In this document: in pieces, positions 9,969 through 18,635 of the stretch
How positions within the stretch are numbered: position 1 is the stretch's first letter
Layout: each line of letters begins with the position of its first letter
Source: Ignavibacteria bacterium
Lineage (GTDB): Bacteria; Bacteroidota; Ignavibacteria; Kapaibacteriales; Kapaibacteriaceae
Length of the DNA stretch: 64,000 nt
NCBI GenBank assembly: GCA_016707005.1
Contig: JADJIQ010000002.1
Coordinates: 310,001 to 374,000 of the forward strand
Direction: 5' to 3'
Translations under genes and position numbers: made by a program
The notes under the pieces: model-generated
Told to the model about the DNA's origin: nothing
What the model saw: the letters and a program-made list of their open reading frames with translations, nothing else
Database searches by the model: none

Positions 9969-10463
9969 TCACAACACCGATGGATTTCGCTGCCACAAGG
10001 AGAACGTCAGCGCCGAAGCATATGCCACCCAGATCAGATACGGCACGAGCATGAGTCCTGCAAGTTTGTTCTTTCGCCAGAACGCGATGATCGTTGCGAG
10101 GATCAGGAGCCACGGGACAATGAGGTCAACAAAGGCGAGACTGCCGGACCGCATGACGAAGAAGAGCCAGGTCCATAGGCCGTTCAGTACAAGCTGGACA
10201 CCGTATAGAGTCAACGCTAGACGTGCATCAGAGAAGCCCCCTCTTCGCCATACAAGCCATGACGCCACGCCCATAAGAAGATAGAGTACCGTCCATGCCG
10301 GACCGAACAACCATGCGGGCGGTGCCCAGAGAGGTCGATCGAGCTCCATGAAGAAACTCCCTGCACTTGCCGAAGCAAGTCCACCGGCAGCAGCAGCGGC
10401 AAAGACCAAAAGGAGACTGAAGAGCAGCCCCAGCCACTGTTGCCATGTATACGTTGTGTTCAT
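9969..10463 (-). CDS. tspO: TspO/MBR family membrane protein
   Basis: 164 residues with five hydrophobic segments, the family's usual size. Diagnostic motifs are RPLWAPPAWLFGPAWTVLY and the following GVASWLVWRRGG, which form the conserved core of TspO/mitochondrial benzodiazepine receptor proteins. These inner- or outer-membrane proteins bind tetrapyrroles and are linked to stress and porphyrin handling. The gene stands alone, downstream of the DUF6159 gene on the same strand and separated from it by a pair of interspersed repeats, so cotranscription is uncertain. Confidence 0.92.
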   Translation of the reverse strand: MNTTYTWQQWLGLLFSLLLVFAAAAAGGLASASAGSFFMELDRPLWAPPAWLFGPAWTVLYLLMGVASWLVWRRGGFSDARLALTLYGVQLVLNGLWTWLFFVMRSGSLAFVDLIVPWLLILATIIAFWRKNKLAGLMLVPYLIWVAYASALTFSLWQRNPSVL

Positions 10464-10557
10464 TGGTCGCGTTTTTGCATTTCAGTGTCGGTAATGCCCC
10501 TCGACTTCGCTCGGGGTGACGTGTATTGTCGTCATGCCGAGCGGAGCCGAGGCACCA
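10464..10557. repeat. Intergenic pair of inverted interspersed repeats
   Basis: Two copies of the window's common repeat face each other: TCGACTTCGCTCGGGGTGAC at about 10501-10520, and the complement form beginning GTCATGCCGAGCGG at 10531-10555. The pair could fold into a long hairpin between the DUF6159 gene and tspO. It has no coding potential. Confidence 0.75.
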
Positions 10558-11430
10558 CTACTTCTTCTTGAATGCCCCTTGGAATGATTCAGCAGTGAAG
10601 CCCATTGCAACGTTGCCGGTGGTAGCGTACCTGTAGAGTCCGGCTAAAAAGATCTGACCGAGCGTGCTGCTGAGGATGCTGAGGACGAGTGTACCAACAA
10701 CGATCAGGGCCAATGTTGTTACGATCAGGAACGTTGATCCGAGGACAGAGAAGCCCCATAGCGCCAAGGCGGCCAAGGCCATTAAACAAAGGAAGGCAAT
10801 GCCAGTTACAACACCAAGGCCAATGTTGCCAACAAGGCCCTCGCCCCAGGATTTACGGAGGAGTTGGGCTGATCGTTTCACAGCGTCGATCGGACCTAGA
10901 CCTTCTGCTGCAATGACGGGAATAACGAAATAGACGGCAACTGTCCATGCCACACCAATGAACTTCATGATGATGCTGCCAACAAAACCAAGCCTCTGTT
11001 CTATTGCAGAGAGTATTGTACCAACCCCGGCCGACAGCAAGGTCCAAGCAAGTATCTGTGGGATCCGTTCGTTGGCCATGCGAATCCCATCCATCACTGT
11101 AGGATCGCCCCCTTCAAAACGCATCAGAACACACGAAACAAGAGCGGTGTTGAAGTAGATGACCACGAAGTGTAGAAGGTAGTAGACGCAAAAGCATATG
11201 GCAAGTGCCAATACCGGTCCCAACGAGATCATGGCATCACTAGAACTGTCAGCTAGAAGACTCAACACCCAGTCACCGATGGACGGAATGATAAAACCAG
11301 TGGCAATAATGAGAGCAACAATGACTACGCTTGCAAGGCTGCTCATCACCGGAAACCAGATGAGTTCAGCATCTTGACGCAGGACATTCCAGCTTTCGCG
11401 CAGAATGACAATACCGGTTTGAAATCGCAT
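10558..11430 (-). CDS. DUF6159 family integral membrane protein
   Basis: 290 residues with about six transmembrane segments. The start RFQTGIVILRESWNVLRQD and the charged AELIWFP segment resemble the DUF6159 family, widespread membrane proteins of unknown function. A central glycine-rich amphipathic region (KRSAQLLRKSWGEGLVGNI) precedes the last helices, as in that family. ATG 11430 has an AAAGG about 8 bp upstream. A small membrane-protein gene ends 10 bp upstream, so they likely form one transcript. Confidence 0.75.
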   Translation of the reverse strand: MRFQTGIVILRESWNVLRQDAELIWFPVMSSLASVVIVALIIATGFIIPSIGDWVLSLLADSSSDAMISLGPVLALAICFCVYYLLHFVVIYFNTALVSCVLMRFEGGDPTVMDGIRMANERIPQILAWTLLSAGVGTILSAIEQRLGFVGSIIMKFIGVAWTVAVYFVIPVIAAEGLGPIDAVKRSAQLLRKSWGEGLVGNIGLGVVTGIAFLCLMALAALALWGFSVLGSTFLIVTTLALIVVGTLVLSILSSTLGQIFLAGLYRYATTGNVAMGFTAESFQGAFKKK

Positions 11431-11440
11431 AGTTGTGCCT

Positions 11441-11635
11441 TTACATGTGCAGATCAGTGAAGATGCGATACATCAACATCGCTGGCCAGACAAGCGCTTT
11501 GAGAATCCCGAGTACAGCGCCCCAGAAGTCCGTTGCTTGCTGAACGTAATATATAGCGACACCAACAGTTGCAAGGAACCAGACAAGGCCCCACATCCCA
11601 TCGTTGTTGATGATCACCCGTTTGTCGGAAGCCAT
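11441..11635 (-). CDS. Small two-segment membrane protein, hypothetical
   Basis: 64 residues. GGAG six bases before ATG 11635 supports the start. One clear hydrophobic segment (GMWGLVWFLATVGVAIYYV) and a second weaker one (AVLGILKALVWPAMLMYRI) suggest two membrane passes. I do not recognise a family. It lies 10 bp before the DUF6159 membrane protein and may be part of the same complex or transcript. Confidence 0.65.
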   Translation of the reverse strand: MASDKRVIINNDGMWGLVWFLATVGVAIYYVQQATDFWGAVLGILKALVWPAMLMYRIFTDLHM

Positions 11636-11952
11636 GACGTACTCCGTACATGTGTGTGCACTTGAAAGGGCCTTCTAAAATAGCCCTCACAGTAGCGGAT
11701 CAGTGCACTATCATTGAAATACGGGGCTCCTCGCCACTTCGCCCCTTCGCCTTTTCGCCTCTCGACTCCGCTCGGGGTGACGTATGCCTCTTCGCCTTTT
11801 CTCTCGGGGTGACGTTCAGTCGAGCTTGAGGATCTTAATGATGCCGCGGTTAGAGTAATTTGCCTCTGCTGGTCACGGAAGCGCTGACGTTGTTAGTAAT
11901 GACAATCAAGATCTGCGGATCCGTTACTCGAAACTGGCCCGAGGAATTACTG
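11636..11952. other. 317-bp intergenic region with interspersed repeats and a possible sorting-domain remnant
   Basis: It holds TCGACTCCGCTCGGGGTGAC (about 11762-11781) and a partial second copy ending near 11813, plus a CGCCTTTTCGCC-like run around 11735-11800. On the minus strand 11955-11850 reads through to a stop as a short peptide containing QILIVITNNVSASVTSRGKL. That resembles the last beta-strands of a T9SS sorting domain and may be debris from a lost secreted-protein gene. No promoter was recognised. Confidence 0.4.
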
Positions 11953-14085
11953 CTAATGAATGTTTAGTAGTAAAGATGTTACCTCACTCCAACCATTGCC
12001 AGTCACGCGTACATACATTGGGCAAGCAGGCACACCATCAGCAAACACAACAACACTGGCATTGTTTGTGGACGACTGCTCAATCAAACGACCAAGGTAG
12101 TCGTAGACCTGAACCGACTTTATCAATCTCTCCTTCGCGTCAATAGCTGTCAAGTACGTACCGTGAACTTGTATGCTCGTACTCGATGATACTCTGTCTT
12201 TTTCGAGCGCTTCGGGTACATTAGTCAGTGCGCAGTCAGAAGAAAATTCAAGAATGTTGTGTTCCGAATGAGAAACAGTGTTGACACCAGTAGCCGTGTT
12301 CCTATCCATTGTTGACAATTTGCCGTCAATACTAGTCGAATCAATAAGAGTCAGAGTACTGCTGCTAGGGTCGAAACACCAATAGTGAGACTTATTGTCG
12401 GCAATGTAGAGTGAGTTGTCACTTGCAGAAGAGAATATCCCCTTAATAGAAGAAGTTGGGTCCGGAAGGCTCATCACACTCACTGAGTCGAATGGATACC
12501 ATGAGTATGCAAAGGACCTAGTCGAATGAAGCGTCAGAACAAGCTTCTCTTCAAATGCAAAATGATCGGGTAAGACCCTTCGATGGCGATCAAGTACCCG
12601 TGTCCTAAGGAGCGGTACGTAATGAATGATCGGAGTTGTCATTGCGTTCTCCACGACCATTCCACCATTCTGTCCAGATAGAACAACCTGATGTTTCGAT
12701 TCATCAATCTGGCCAGAACGGACAGTACCAAGTAAGGAGCAATCGATCGATGACAGACACTTGTCATTGCTGAGATCGTGTATGCAAACAGAATCTCCCT
12801 GATAGAACAGAGCTGTATTCAACTCACAGGTGAATGCTAGGCACGTGGCGTTGTCATGATTGCTAACGACAATTGTATCCAGAATCTCCAAGAGATAGTC
12901 GAATTGGTGGAGCTTGCCAGAGTTGAATCTAACAAACTCGCTACATCCCGAATTAAAGGTTAAGCTTAGATGATTGATCTCCCGACTCTTGACAATTCTC
13001 AATGCATCAAGATCTAGTGAATACGCACGCGAATACGATCCAATAATGAGGACGTGAGTCTGAGATTTGAATATTGAAAAAGGAGTCGAATTGATCGATG
13101 CGAGTCTCGGTGTCTTGCTACCGCCTAAATCCACCCACTCAGAATACAAAGAATTGGCAACTAGGAGTTTGTTTCCATCTAGGCAAAAGACGGCATCTGT
13201 TAACGATTCGAATGGACCAACATTGTCCAATTGCAAAGTCTTAAACAGCTCTCCGTTCCTCATTACGATAACGGATTCTGGTGTTGTCACTACTACCTGT
13301 CCATCTCGCTCGTCAACATCCAGCGCAACAATATTCGATTCGACACTCAATACGGCCTGAACAGTGTTCTTCATCTCGTCATAGCAAACAAGCCGCCCAT
13401 TATCCATTGCAACATAGGTCAATCCACGAGGACGATCGACGGCAATGAAACGTCGTGTAAGTAGCGAGGCCGCACTTGGCAACGTGAATGAGTAGATAGT
13501 ATCACAAGTGATAACTGAGCGAGCGGTCATCACCCCTCTTTGATCTATCGAATAGAACCGATCAGAAAGGCGATCTGTGAATACACGCTCTGAAACGAGA
13601 CAAAGCGTGTCAATCTCCGATTGGGGACCTTCCTTAAACAAAACCCTAAACTCTCCAGAATGGCGCTGCAGATAGAGAAGGGCAGCGCCATCCAGGAGCG
13701 TTGCAACCGATTGTAAGCTATCAAGTGAATCACTGAAGACTAAGCCACTAGAATCTGTTGAATAGCCCGAGACAACTGAATTCGCGTCGATTCCATTCAC
13801 AAATAAGGCGTATTGTCCCTGCGAAGAAATTCCCAATAAACCACCAAGGATACTGCTTCCATCACCCTGAGAGTTTGAGCGAATTACTTTATACGACTCA
13901 TTGTCCCTAACGAATACCGTGACGCCGTCTTCAATCTGCGCGATGCTAGCGACAATGATGTGAGATCGGTCGGCTGAGAACGTACACGTTGGACTCGTCT
14001 CAGTCCAAGTAGTAACTAGCCTCTGTGCCGAGGTCTGGACATGAATCACGAAGAATGAGCATAGGACAATGATGAGAATGCGCAA
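11953..14085 (-). CDS. T9SS-secreted protein, probable beta-propeller, unknown function
   Basis: 710 residues. The start is TTG 14085: there is no in-frame ATG near the signal peptide (RILIIVLCSFFVIHVQTSAQ), and GAGG lies 6 bp upstream of the TTG. The body is made of repeated short beta-rich units (for example GQVVVTTPESVIVMRNGEL), suggesting one or two propellers, but no catalytic motif is visible. The C-terminus from about residue 635 (SVQVYDYLGRLIEQSS to SLLLNIH) has the form of a sorting domain. It follows the 14089-14730 gene by 3 bp and probably is its cotranscribed partner. Confidence 0.72.
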   Translation of the reverse strand: MRILIIVLCSFFVIHVQTSAQRLVTTWTETSPTCTFSADRSHIIVASIAQIEDGVTVFVRDNESYKVIRSNSQGDGSSILGGLLGISSQGQYALFVNGIDANSVVSGYSTDSSGLVFSDSLDSLQSVATLLDGAALLYLQRHSGEFRVLFKEGPQSEIDTLCLVSERVFTDRLSDRFYSIDQRGVMTARSVITCDTIYSFTLPSAASLLTRRFIAVDRPRGLTYVAMDNGRLVCYDEMKNTVQAVLSVESNIVALDVDERDGQVVVTTPESVIVMRNGELFKTLQLDNVGPFESLTDAVFCLDGNKLLVANSLYSEWVDLGGSKTPRLASINSTPFSIFKSQTHVLIIGSYSRAYSLDLDALRIVKSREINHLSLTFNSGCSEFVRFNSGKLHQFDYLLEILDTIVVSNHDNATCLAFTCELNTALFYQGDSVCIHDLSNDKCLSSIDCSLLGTVRSGQIDESKHQVVLSGQNGGMVVENAMTTPIIHYVPLLRTRVLDRHRRVLPDHFAFEEKLVLTLHSTRSFAYSWYPFDSVSVMSLPDPTSSIKGIFSSASDNSLYIADNKSHYWCFDPSSSTLTLIDSTSIDGKLSTMDRNTATGVNTVSHSEHNILEFSSDCALTNVPEALEKDRVSSSTSIQVHGTYLTAIDAKERLIKSVQVYDYLGRLIEQSSTNNASVVVFADGVPACPMYVRVTGNGWSEVTSLLLNIH

Positions 14086-14088
14086 GGG

Positions 14089-14730
14089 CTACCTCAAGAT
14101 TACGACTTGGGTTGAAGTTACAAGTGAATTGCCGAAATCAGACACAACAAAGTATGAGCCGGCACTTAACTTCGATACATCAATGGTGTGCGCATAGACC
14201 TCACCGGCCATACGTGCAAAGTGGACTATTGAGCCTGACGTAGATTGGACAATCTGCACACTACGAATGGGTCGGTCTGCCTCAACATTAAGTGTTGTAG
14301 ATGCTGGGTTCGGCGATATACTGCAATGAGCGTATTGATTTGCGTCTTCAGTGCAACCGGCAGCCATGTCGCCAATACTGACAACAGGTCGCCGAAGTTT
14401 CACACTGACATTGCCGGGGCTTAGTTGTGAACTGCCATCTCGATGAGAGAATCTTAGGCGGCCATACTGAGTAATCATTTCATCGTTGATTAGCAGGTAC
14501 CTTCCACCCATCATTTCAGCCTCTCTAATGATCGCAATCGAAGTCCACTTGCCTTTGTTGAAATAGTCAACTGAAGTGATATCAGATGATACATAGATTC
14601 TGTCACCGCAATACAGCACCTCGCCAGCAACTGGAAACACTGAATGGTTCGCCTGACCACTACCGGGAATAGGAATCAGAAATGCGATAGCGACGCAAAG
14701 TAGGACGGTAGTACACGATGTGTGAAGCAT
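14089..14730 (-). CDS. Small T9SS-secreted protein, unknown function
   Basis: 213 residues from ATG 14730. The start is decided by AAGGAG seven bases upstream and by the signal peptide that follows (MLHTSCTTVLLCVAIAFLIP). Further ATGs upstream (14754, 14799) are open but lack these signs. The middle part has no domain I recognise. From about residue 130 the sequence SISPNPASTTLNVEADRPI begins a typical T9SS sorting domain, ending in the strand STQVVILR. The gene lies between two other secreted-protein genes on the same strand. Confidence 0.8.
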   Translation of the reverse strand: MLHTSCTTVLLCVAIAFLIPIPGSGQANHSVFPVAGEVLYCGDRIYVSSDITSVDYFNKGKWTSIAIIREAEMMGGRYLLINDEMITQYGRLRFSHRDGSSQLSPGNVSVKLRRPVVSIGDMAAGCTEDANQYAHCSISPNPASTTLNVEADRPIRSVQIVQSTSGSIVHFARMAGEVYAHTIDVSKLSAGSYFVVSDFGNSLVTSTQVVILR

Positions 14731-14813
14731 AATATGTCTCCTTGAATTGTCCATGGATACACGTATCGGGAGGAAGGTGTTTATTGATCTTCCTCCCATA
14801 TACGCCCTAGTTG

Positions 14814-17800
14814 TTAGTAAAGCAAAACCCTCCTACTCAGACTGACCTTGTATTGAATGTCGTACAAGTAGTGGTCCATTGTATGAACGCGATACATGTA
14901 GTTGACATTGTTAGCCTGCGATCTAGCATTCCATAGGTTGTTGGCGAACTTGTGATTCTCCTTTCCGGAGTGAGTAGCACCCATAGCATCATTGTCGCCA
15001 TCACCGTATCTCGTCCAAGAATCCCAAAACCCGAGCATAAACTGGCTCACAAACATCTCAATCGCACTCGTTGGATCCAGTGTTGAAAAACCAACTTCGA
15101 GCAGAGCACGAGCAGGATCCTTCGCCGTTTCATCCTGGTCATCATCGACCATCATCGCACCAACAAAAAAGGCGCTGCTGCCACTTCTTGGATACAATGT
15201 GGAGAAGTTGTCGTTAACATCATACCATTGTGGCCCATTAACGTCGCCCCTGTCCCATTCCAAGAATTCAGGATCACCGACAACCAGCCGATCTTCATCT
15301 GGCATCATGTATCCATGAGACAATGAGAGATCTGTTCGTGGGTCTGGGTTACCCGGGAACGGAATAAACAACTGCCAGCTGATATCCCACCAATCCCCAA
15401 GTGTCCATTTTGTATCGACGCTGAGCCACTGAACGTCAATAGCTGGAGGCGAAACTATAATAACGCCACTACCAGGGTTTTCCAAAGGAAGGCCACCGGT
15501 CGCTTCACTCGATCTAATATCTGCATCCCAGTTGATGCGCACGCGCCCGCAGCTAAACGGAATCAATCCGTCGGCGGCGACAAGATTCAAAGATGCTGTA
15601 CTTGTGGAGTATTGGCTTGGTGCCTGTTGATATGACCTTTTTCCTTCGAAGTCATAACGCTCAACATCCTGTCCCCATAGAGAACTCGTTGGGAACGAAT
15701 AGCCATTGTTGTTAGGTTCTGCATCAACTGGATGAGTGAACTCAACGAACACCTCTAGTTTTGTATCTGGAGATGGGTCAATGAATTCAGCACGATAGCG
15801 ATCTAGCTTGAATATATCCGGTTCTCCTAACTCATCAATCTCGACTGAACGTAGCGCTATGGCATTCTGATTTTCACCCATATTAGCAAGGCCATAAGAA
15901 CGGAGTAGAAGTCTAGTGGCGAGGAATGCATTCATTCCCCATAGATAGGCGTGATCCCTGTCCTGGTCCATAACAAATTCGATACGGTCTTCATCGGGTG
16001 TCTCAACGAGTTCAGCTTGATATGTATACCCTGAGGTGTTAAGCCATCCGTGTCGTTGAATATGTGTCGCGGTACGATCGGTTGCATCGATATCAGGGTG
16101 CGAAACAACTTCTTCATTACACGGATATATCTCCTCTAGCACCCATAATGTGAAGTCACTATTGCGAGTCCAATCATGATATGGATTTTTGGGCATTCCC
16201 GTCGGACTCCGCTTGACATCCTGACGTGGTCGAATAATCTTGCTACCATCAACAGACCACATTTCTGTACGTAGCGTAAAGCGCTTGTGACGAATGTGTA
16301 TGAAGACAAACTTATCACAGTCGAGAACCGTTGTGGAAACGGGAATAGTTATAGTCTGACCAACAACAGGACCATCATAGCAGTCCATCGTACCTTGAAC
16401 TAACTGACCATCGATTGTTGCGCCCGCAATCTCATAACAATCGTCGTACAGCGTGTATGTCACCATGTAGTTCGTGATAGGAATTTGTTGCTGAATATTA
16501 CCCTGTCCGCTATAAGGTGTAACGGCAGCCAGCACTGGGTTGGAGATACCAAAGGCAAGATTTGCCGGTTGCTTCGGAACAAACTCAACTTCATAGTTAT
16601 CCGGCCAGTGATTACACTTCCATCCATCAACAAGTACGGTTATCTTGTGATTATTGCAGATCACCGGGTCGAAATCACCGTCGATTACTCTCTTCCAGGG
16701 AGGATTTGTCCACGGATTGTTTGTCACGACGTTAGCGTGCGGGCTTGTCAACCCATTGATGGCACTGTAGGTGAGCGATGTCCACTGGTTGAACCGGTAA
16801 CCCAGGTTCGGCAATGCATTAAGGTATAGAGCATTAGATCGGCCGCGACGCACTGTATAAGTGTTGCCGCCAAGAGAATCAAGAAATCCGGATACCTTGA
16901 CAGTGCCCATGGATGTGTCTGTACTGGCAATCTGGAACGTGTCGATCGGGATGAGATTAAAAACGGCTGTGGGCTGTAGAAAGTCCATCATACCACAGGT
17001 AAATATGAGGTCAATAGAATCAGAAGTATTCCCATCGATTGAACTATCTGACGGGAATATCCAATGTGAAAAATAGAAGTTGTCGAATTCTGAAGGAACG
17101 CGAAATCGAACAGTATCCCCGGATTCAACCGGAAAGCCTCCATAGGAACCAAAAGACGTGACTAAACCTTTGGGCATGGTAATCGAGGTGTCAGAACAGA
17201 TCACTTTTGGATAGAAGAATGAGACTTTGGGCACGCTGAAGGGGAATTGGAAGTTAGTTGTGCTATCACCATTGAGCAAGCTGATGTTAGCCTCGATAAT
17301 GTACGAATCACCTGGTATCAAGGTATCGATCGACAATGTGAGTGATGTACTGTCACTACTGTATGCCACATCATACCCAATGGTGTCATAGGAGTATGTT
17401 ACAGATGCTGAATCGACAAGAGTGTGAGATGCAATACGAAGGACCGTAAAGAGATCACTTCCTCCTACTGTATGATAGGGCACCTTCTTACTGAACCGAA
17501 ACCATGGTGATTCGTCGCAACGTAATATCTCAGTATCATCCAAAGACGTGAAGGTAAGCGCGTTCGCGGGATCAGCGGATCGGAAAGTGGCAACAGTACT
17601 ATCAACCATGATCGTGTCATCAGGTGTTGCAGTGGTATCAACTACACGCAAATCATGAACGAGTATTGTGTAGTCTGTTGAAAAGAGAAACTGCCCTGAG
17701 TCTAGCGTAAATATCACAGTTGTATCATCAATAATCATCGTCGTTCCGCTAAGGCACAAGTCACGAAGTGAGGAACGATCATTGTGCAGTGAATCATAGA

Positions 17801-18047
17801 GTATCGTTGGGACTATGTAGATGCAGGCATGCCGGTTCGGGATTATAGTATCTCTTCTGGGGATTGTATCAAGAATTGATGTGGGGTCGATTGGCAAGTC
17901 TGTATGTATCTCGACCTGAGTGAAAGTAAGTGCTATCGTACTACCACCCGTGGGTGAGGTAATGGTGATTGCCTGTCCACGTGTTTCTTGAACAAGACAT
18001 ATCAACAGCAGCAGCGTTGTCGTAACGCCAAGTCCCTTCCAGATCAT
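14814..18047 (-). CDS. Very large secreted protein with Ig-like and InlB-type repeat segments
   Basis: 1077 residues, start ATG 18047 with GGAGG four bases upstream. A signal peptide ends near QETRGQ. The first 350 residues are Ser/Thr/Asp-rich beta-sandwich-like segments; a bacterial Ig-like domain lies around FTSLDDTEILRCDESPW. A segment GNTYTVRRGRSNALYLNALP to GYRFNQW matches the divergent InlB B-repeat pattern. The C-terminal 300 residues have many Trp and Asp and no recognised fold. No canonical T9SS sorting domain is seen at the end (SLSRRVLLY). It is the first gene of a run with 14089-14730 and 11953-14085. Function unknown; surface or secreted structural role is inferred. Confidence 0.72.
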   Translation of the reverse strand: MIWKGLGVTTTLLLLICLVQETRGQAITITSPTGGSTIALTFTQVEIHTDLPIDPTSILDTIPRRDTIIPNRHACIYIVPTILYDSLHNDRSSLRDLCLSGTTMIIDDTTVIFTLDSGQFLFSTDYTILVHDLRVVDTTATPDDTIMVDSTVATFRSADPANALTFTSLDDTEILRCDESPWFRFSKKVPYHTVGGSDLFTVLRIASHTLVDSASVTYSYDTIGYDVAYSSDSTSLTLSIDTLIPGDSYIIEANISLLNGDSTTNFQFPFSVPKVSFFYPKVICSDTSITMPKGLVTSFGSYGGFPVESGDTVRFRVPSEFDNFYFSHWIFPSDSSIDGNTSDSIDLIFTCGMMDFLQPTAVFNLIPIDTFQIASTDTSMGTVKVSGFLDSLGGNTYTVRRGRSNALYLNALPNLGYRFNQWTSLTYSAINGLTSPHANVVTNNPWTNPPWKRVIDGDFDPVICNNHKITVLVDGWKCNHWPDNYEVEFVPKQPANLAFGISNPVLAAVTPYSGQGNIQQQIPITNYMVTYTLYDDCYEIAGATIDGQLVQGTMDCYDGPVVGQTITIPVSTTVLDCDKFVFIHIRHKRFTLRTEMWSVDGSKIIRPRQDVKRSPTGMPKNPYHDWTRNSDFTLWVLEEIYPCNEEVVSHPDIDATDRTATHIQRHGWLNTSGYTYQAELVETPDEDRIEFVMDQDRDHAYLWGMNAFLATRLLLRSYGLANMGENQNAIALRSVEIDELGEPDIFKLDRYRAEFIDPSPDTKLEVFVEFTHPVDAEPNNNGYSFPTSSLWGQDVERYDFEGKRSYQQAPSQYSTSTASLNLVAADGLIPFSCGRVRINWDADIRSSEATGGLPLENPGSGVIIVSPPAIDVQWLSVDTKWTLGDWWDISWQLFIPFPGNPDPRTDLSLSHGYMMPDEDRLVVGDPEFLEWDRGDVNGPQWYDVNDNFSTLYPRSGSSAFFVGAMMVDDDQDETAKDPARALLEVGFSTLDPTSAIEMFVSQFMLGFWDSWTRYGDGDNDAMGATHSGKENHKFANNLWNARSQANNVNYMYRVHTMDHYLYDIQYKVSLSRRVLLY

Positions 18048-18305
18048 AAAACCTCCGGTTTGACGGTGTGAAAGTTAGTCCACAGCGGACTACTAGTTAG
18101 GTCGTGCAGGAATAGTGATTAATACAATGGAGATTCCGTTTGCGTTGACCACATCGTTCCGCACGAAGCGGACCGCCGCATCTAATGGCACGCTAACTAG
18201 CTAATCTCAATGCTAGACTACAGTTGTTAAGGCGTTGGTGTGCGATCTCACGTGACTGCTGTATCGCGGATTGCGATTATCAGGACCACCTGGGACCTCA
18301 AATCA
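18048..18305. other. 258-bp intergenic region, probable promoter region of the minus-strand run
   Basis: It lies between the start of the large secreted protein and the end of the small lipoprotein gene. I see no gene, repeat family member or convincing terminator. A promoter for the downstream minus-strand genes is expected here but no consensus could be assigned. Confidence 0.3.
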
Positions 18306-18509
18306 CTATCTGTATGGATCGATGACCTGGACATTTTCTGTGGCTGCCCCATATTGGTTCCAGACGTATGCCTGCTGTGGAGGACTTGCCATTACTCCAT
18401 TGATCGCTGCCTGATTCTGACTCTCATAGGCGTCAATCTGTGGTCGGTAATAGGTGTTTGGCGCCGTTATACAGCCGAGCCAGAGCAGAATCGCCAACAA
18501 CATTTCCAT
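18306..18509 (-). CDS. Small putative lipoprotein
   Basis: 67 residues from ATG 18509, chosen because GAGGG lies six bases upstream; a TTG at 18521 is the longer alternative. A short hydrophobic leader MEMLLAILLWLGC ends in a Cys that may be lipidated, although Trp at the -3 position is atypical for a lipobox. The remainder is polar and Gln/Asn/Tyr-rich (YYRPQIDAYESQNQAAI). It is divergently placed from the 18636-20075 gene and may share its control region. Confidence 0.5.
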   Translation of the reverse strand: MEMLLAILLWLGCITAPNTYYRPQIDAYESQNQAAINGVMASPPQQAYVWNQYGAATENVQVIDPYR

Positions 18510-18530
18510 AGCGTCCCTCAACGATTATGT

Positions 18531-18589
18531 GTGAATGAGCTTCACTCACAACGTATCGGGATATCCTGACCTTAACCGTATCGCGATAC
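18531..18589. promoter_or_regulatory. Palindromes in the divergent intergenic region
   Basis: Between two divergent genes lie GTGAATGAGCTTCAC (18531-18545, five-base arms) and the perfect 12-bp palindrome GTATCGCGATAC (18578-18589); a related GTATCGGGATATC sits between them at about 18553. Such spacing is typical of repressor sites, but no regulator is identified. Confidence 0.35.
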
Positions 18590-18635
18590 CGTATATTGAG
18601 ACATCCATTTTCGAGTCTTCTAATTCACACATATC

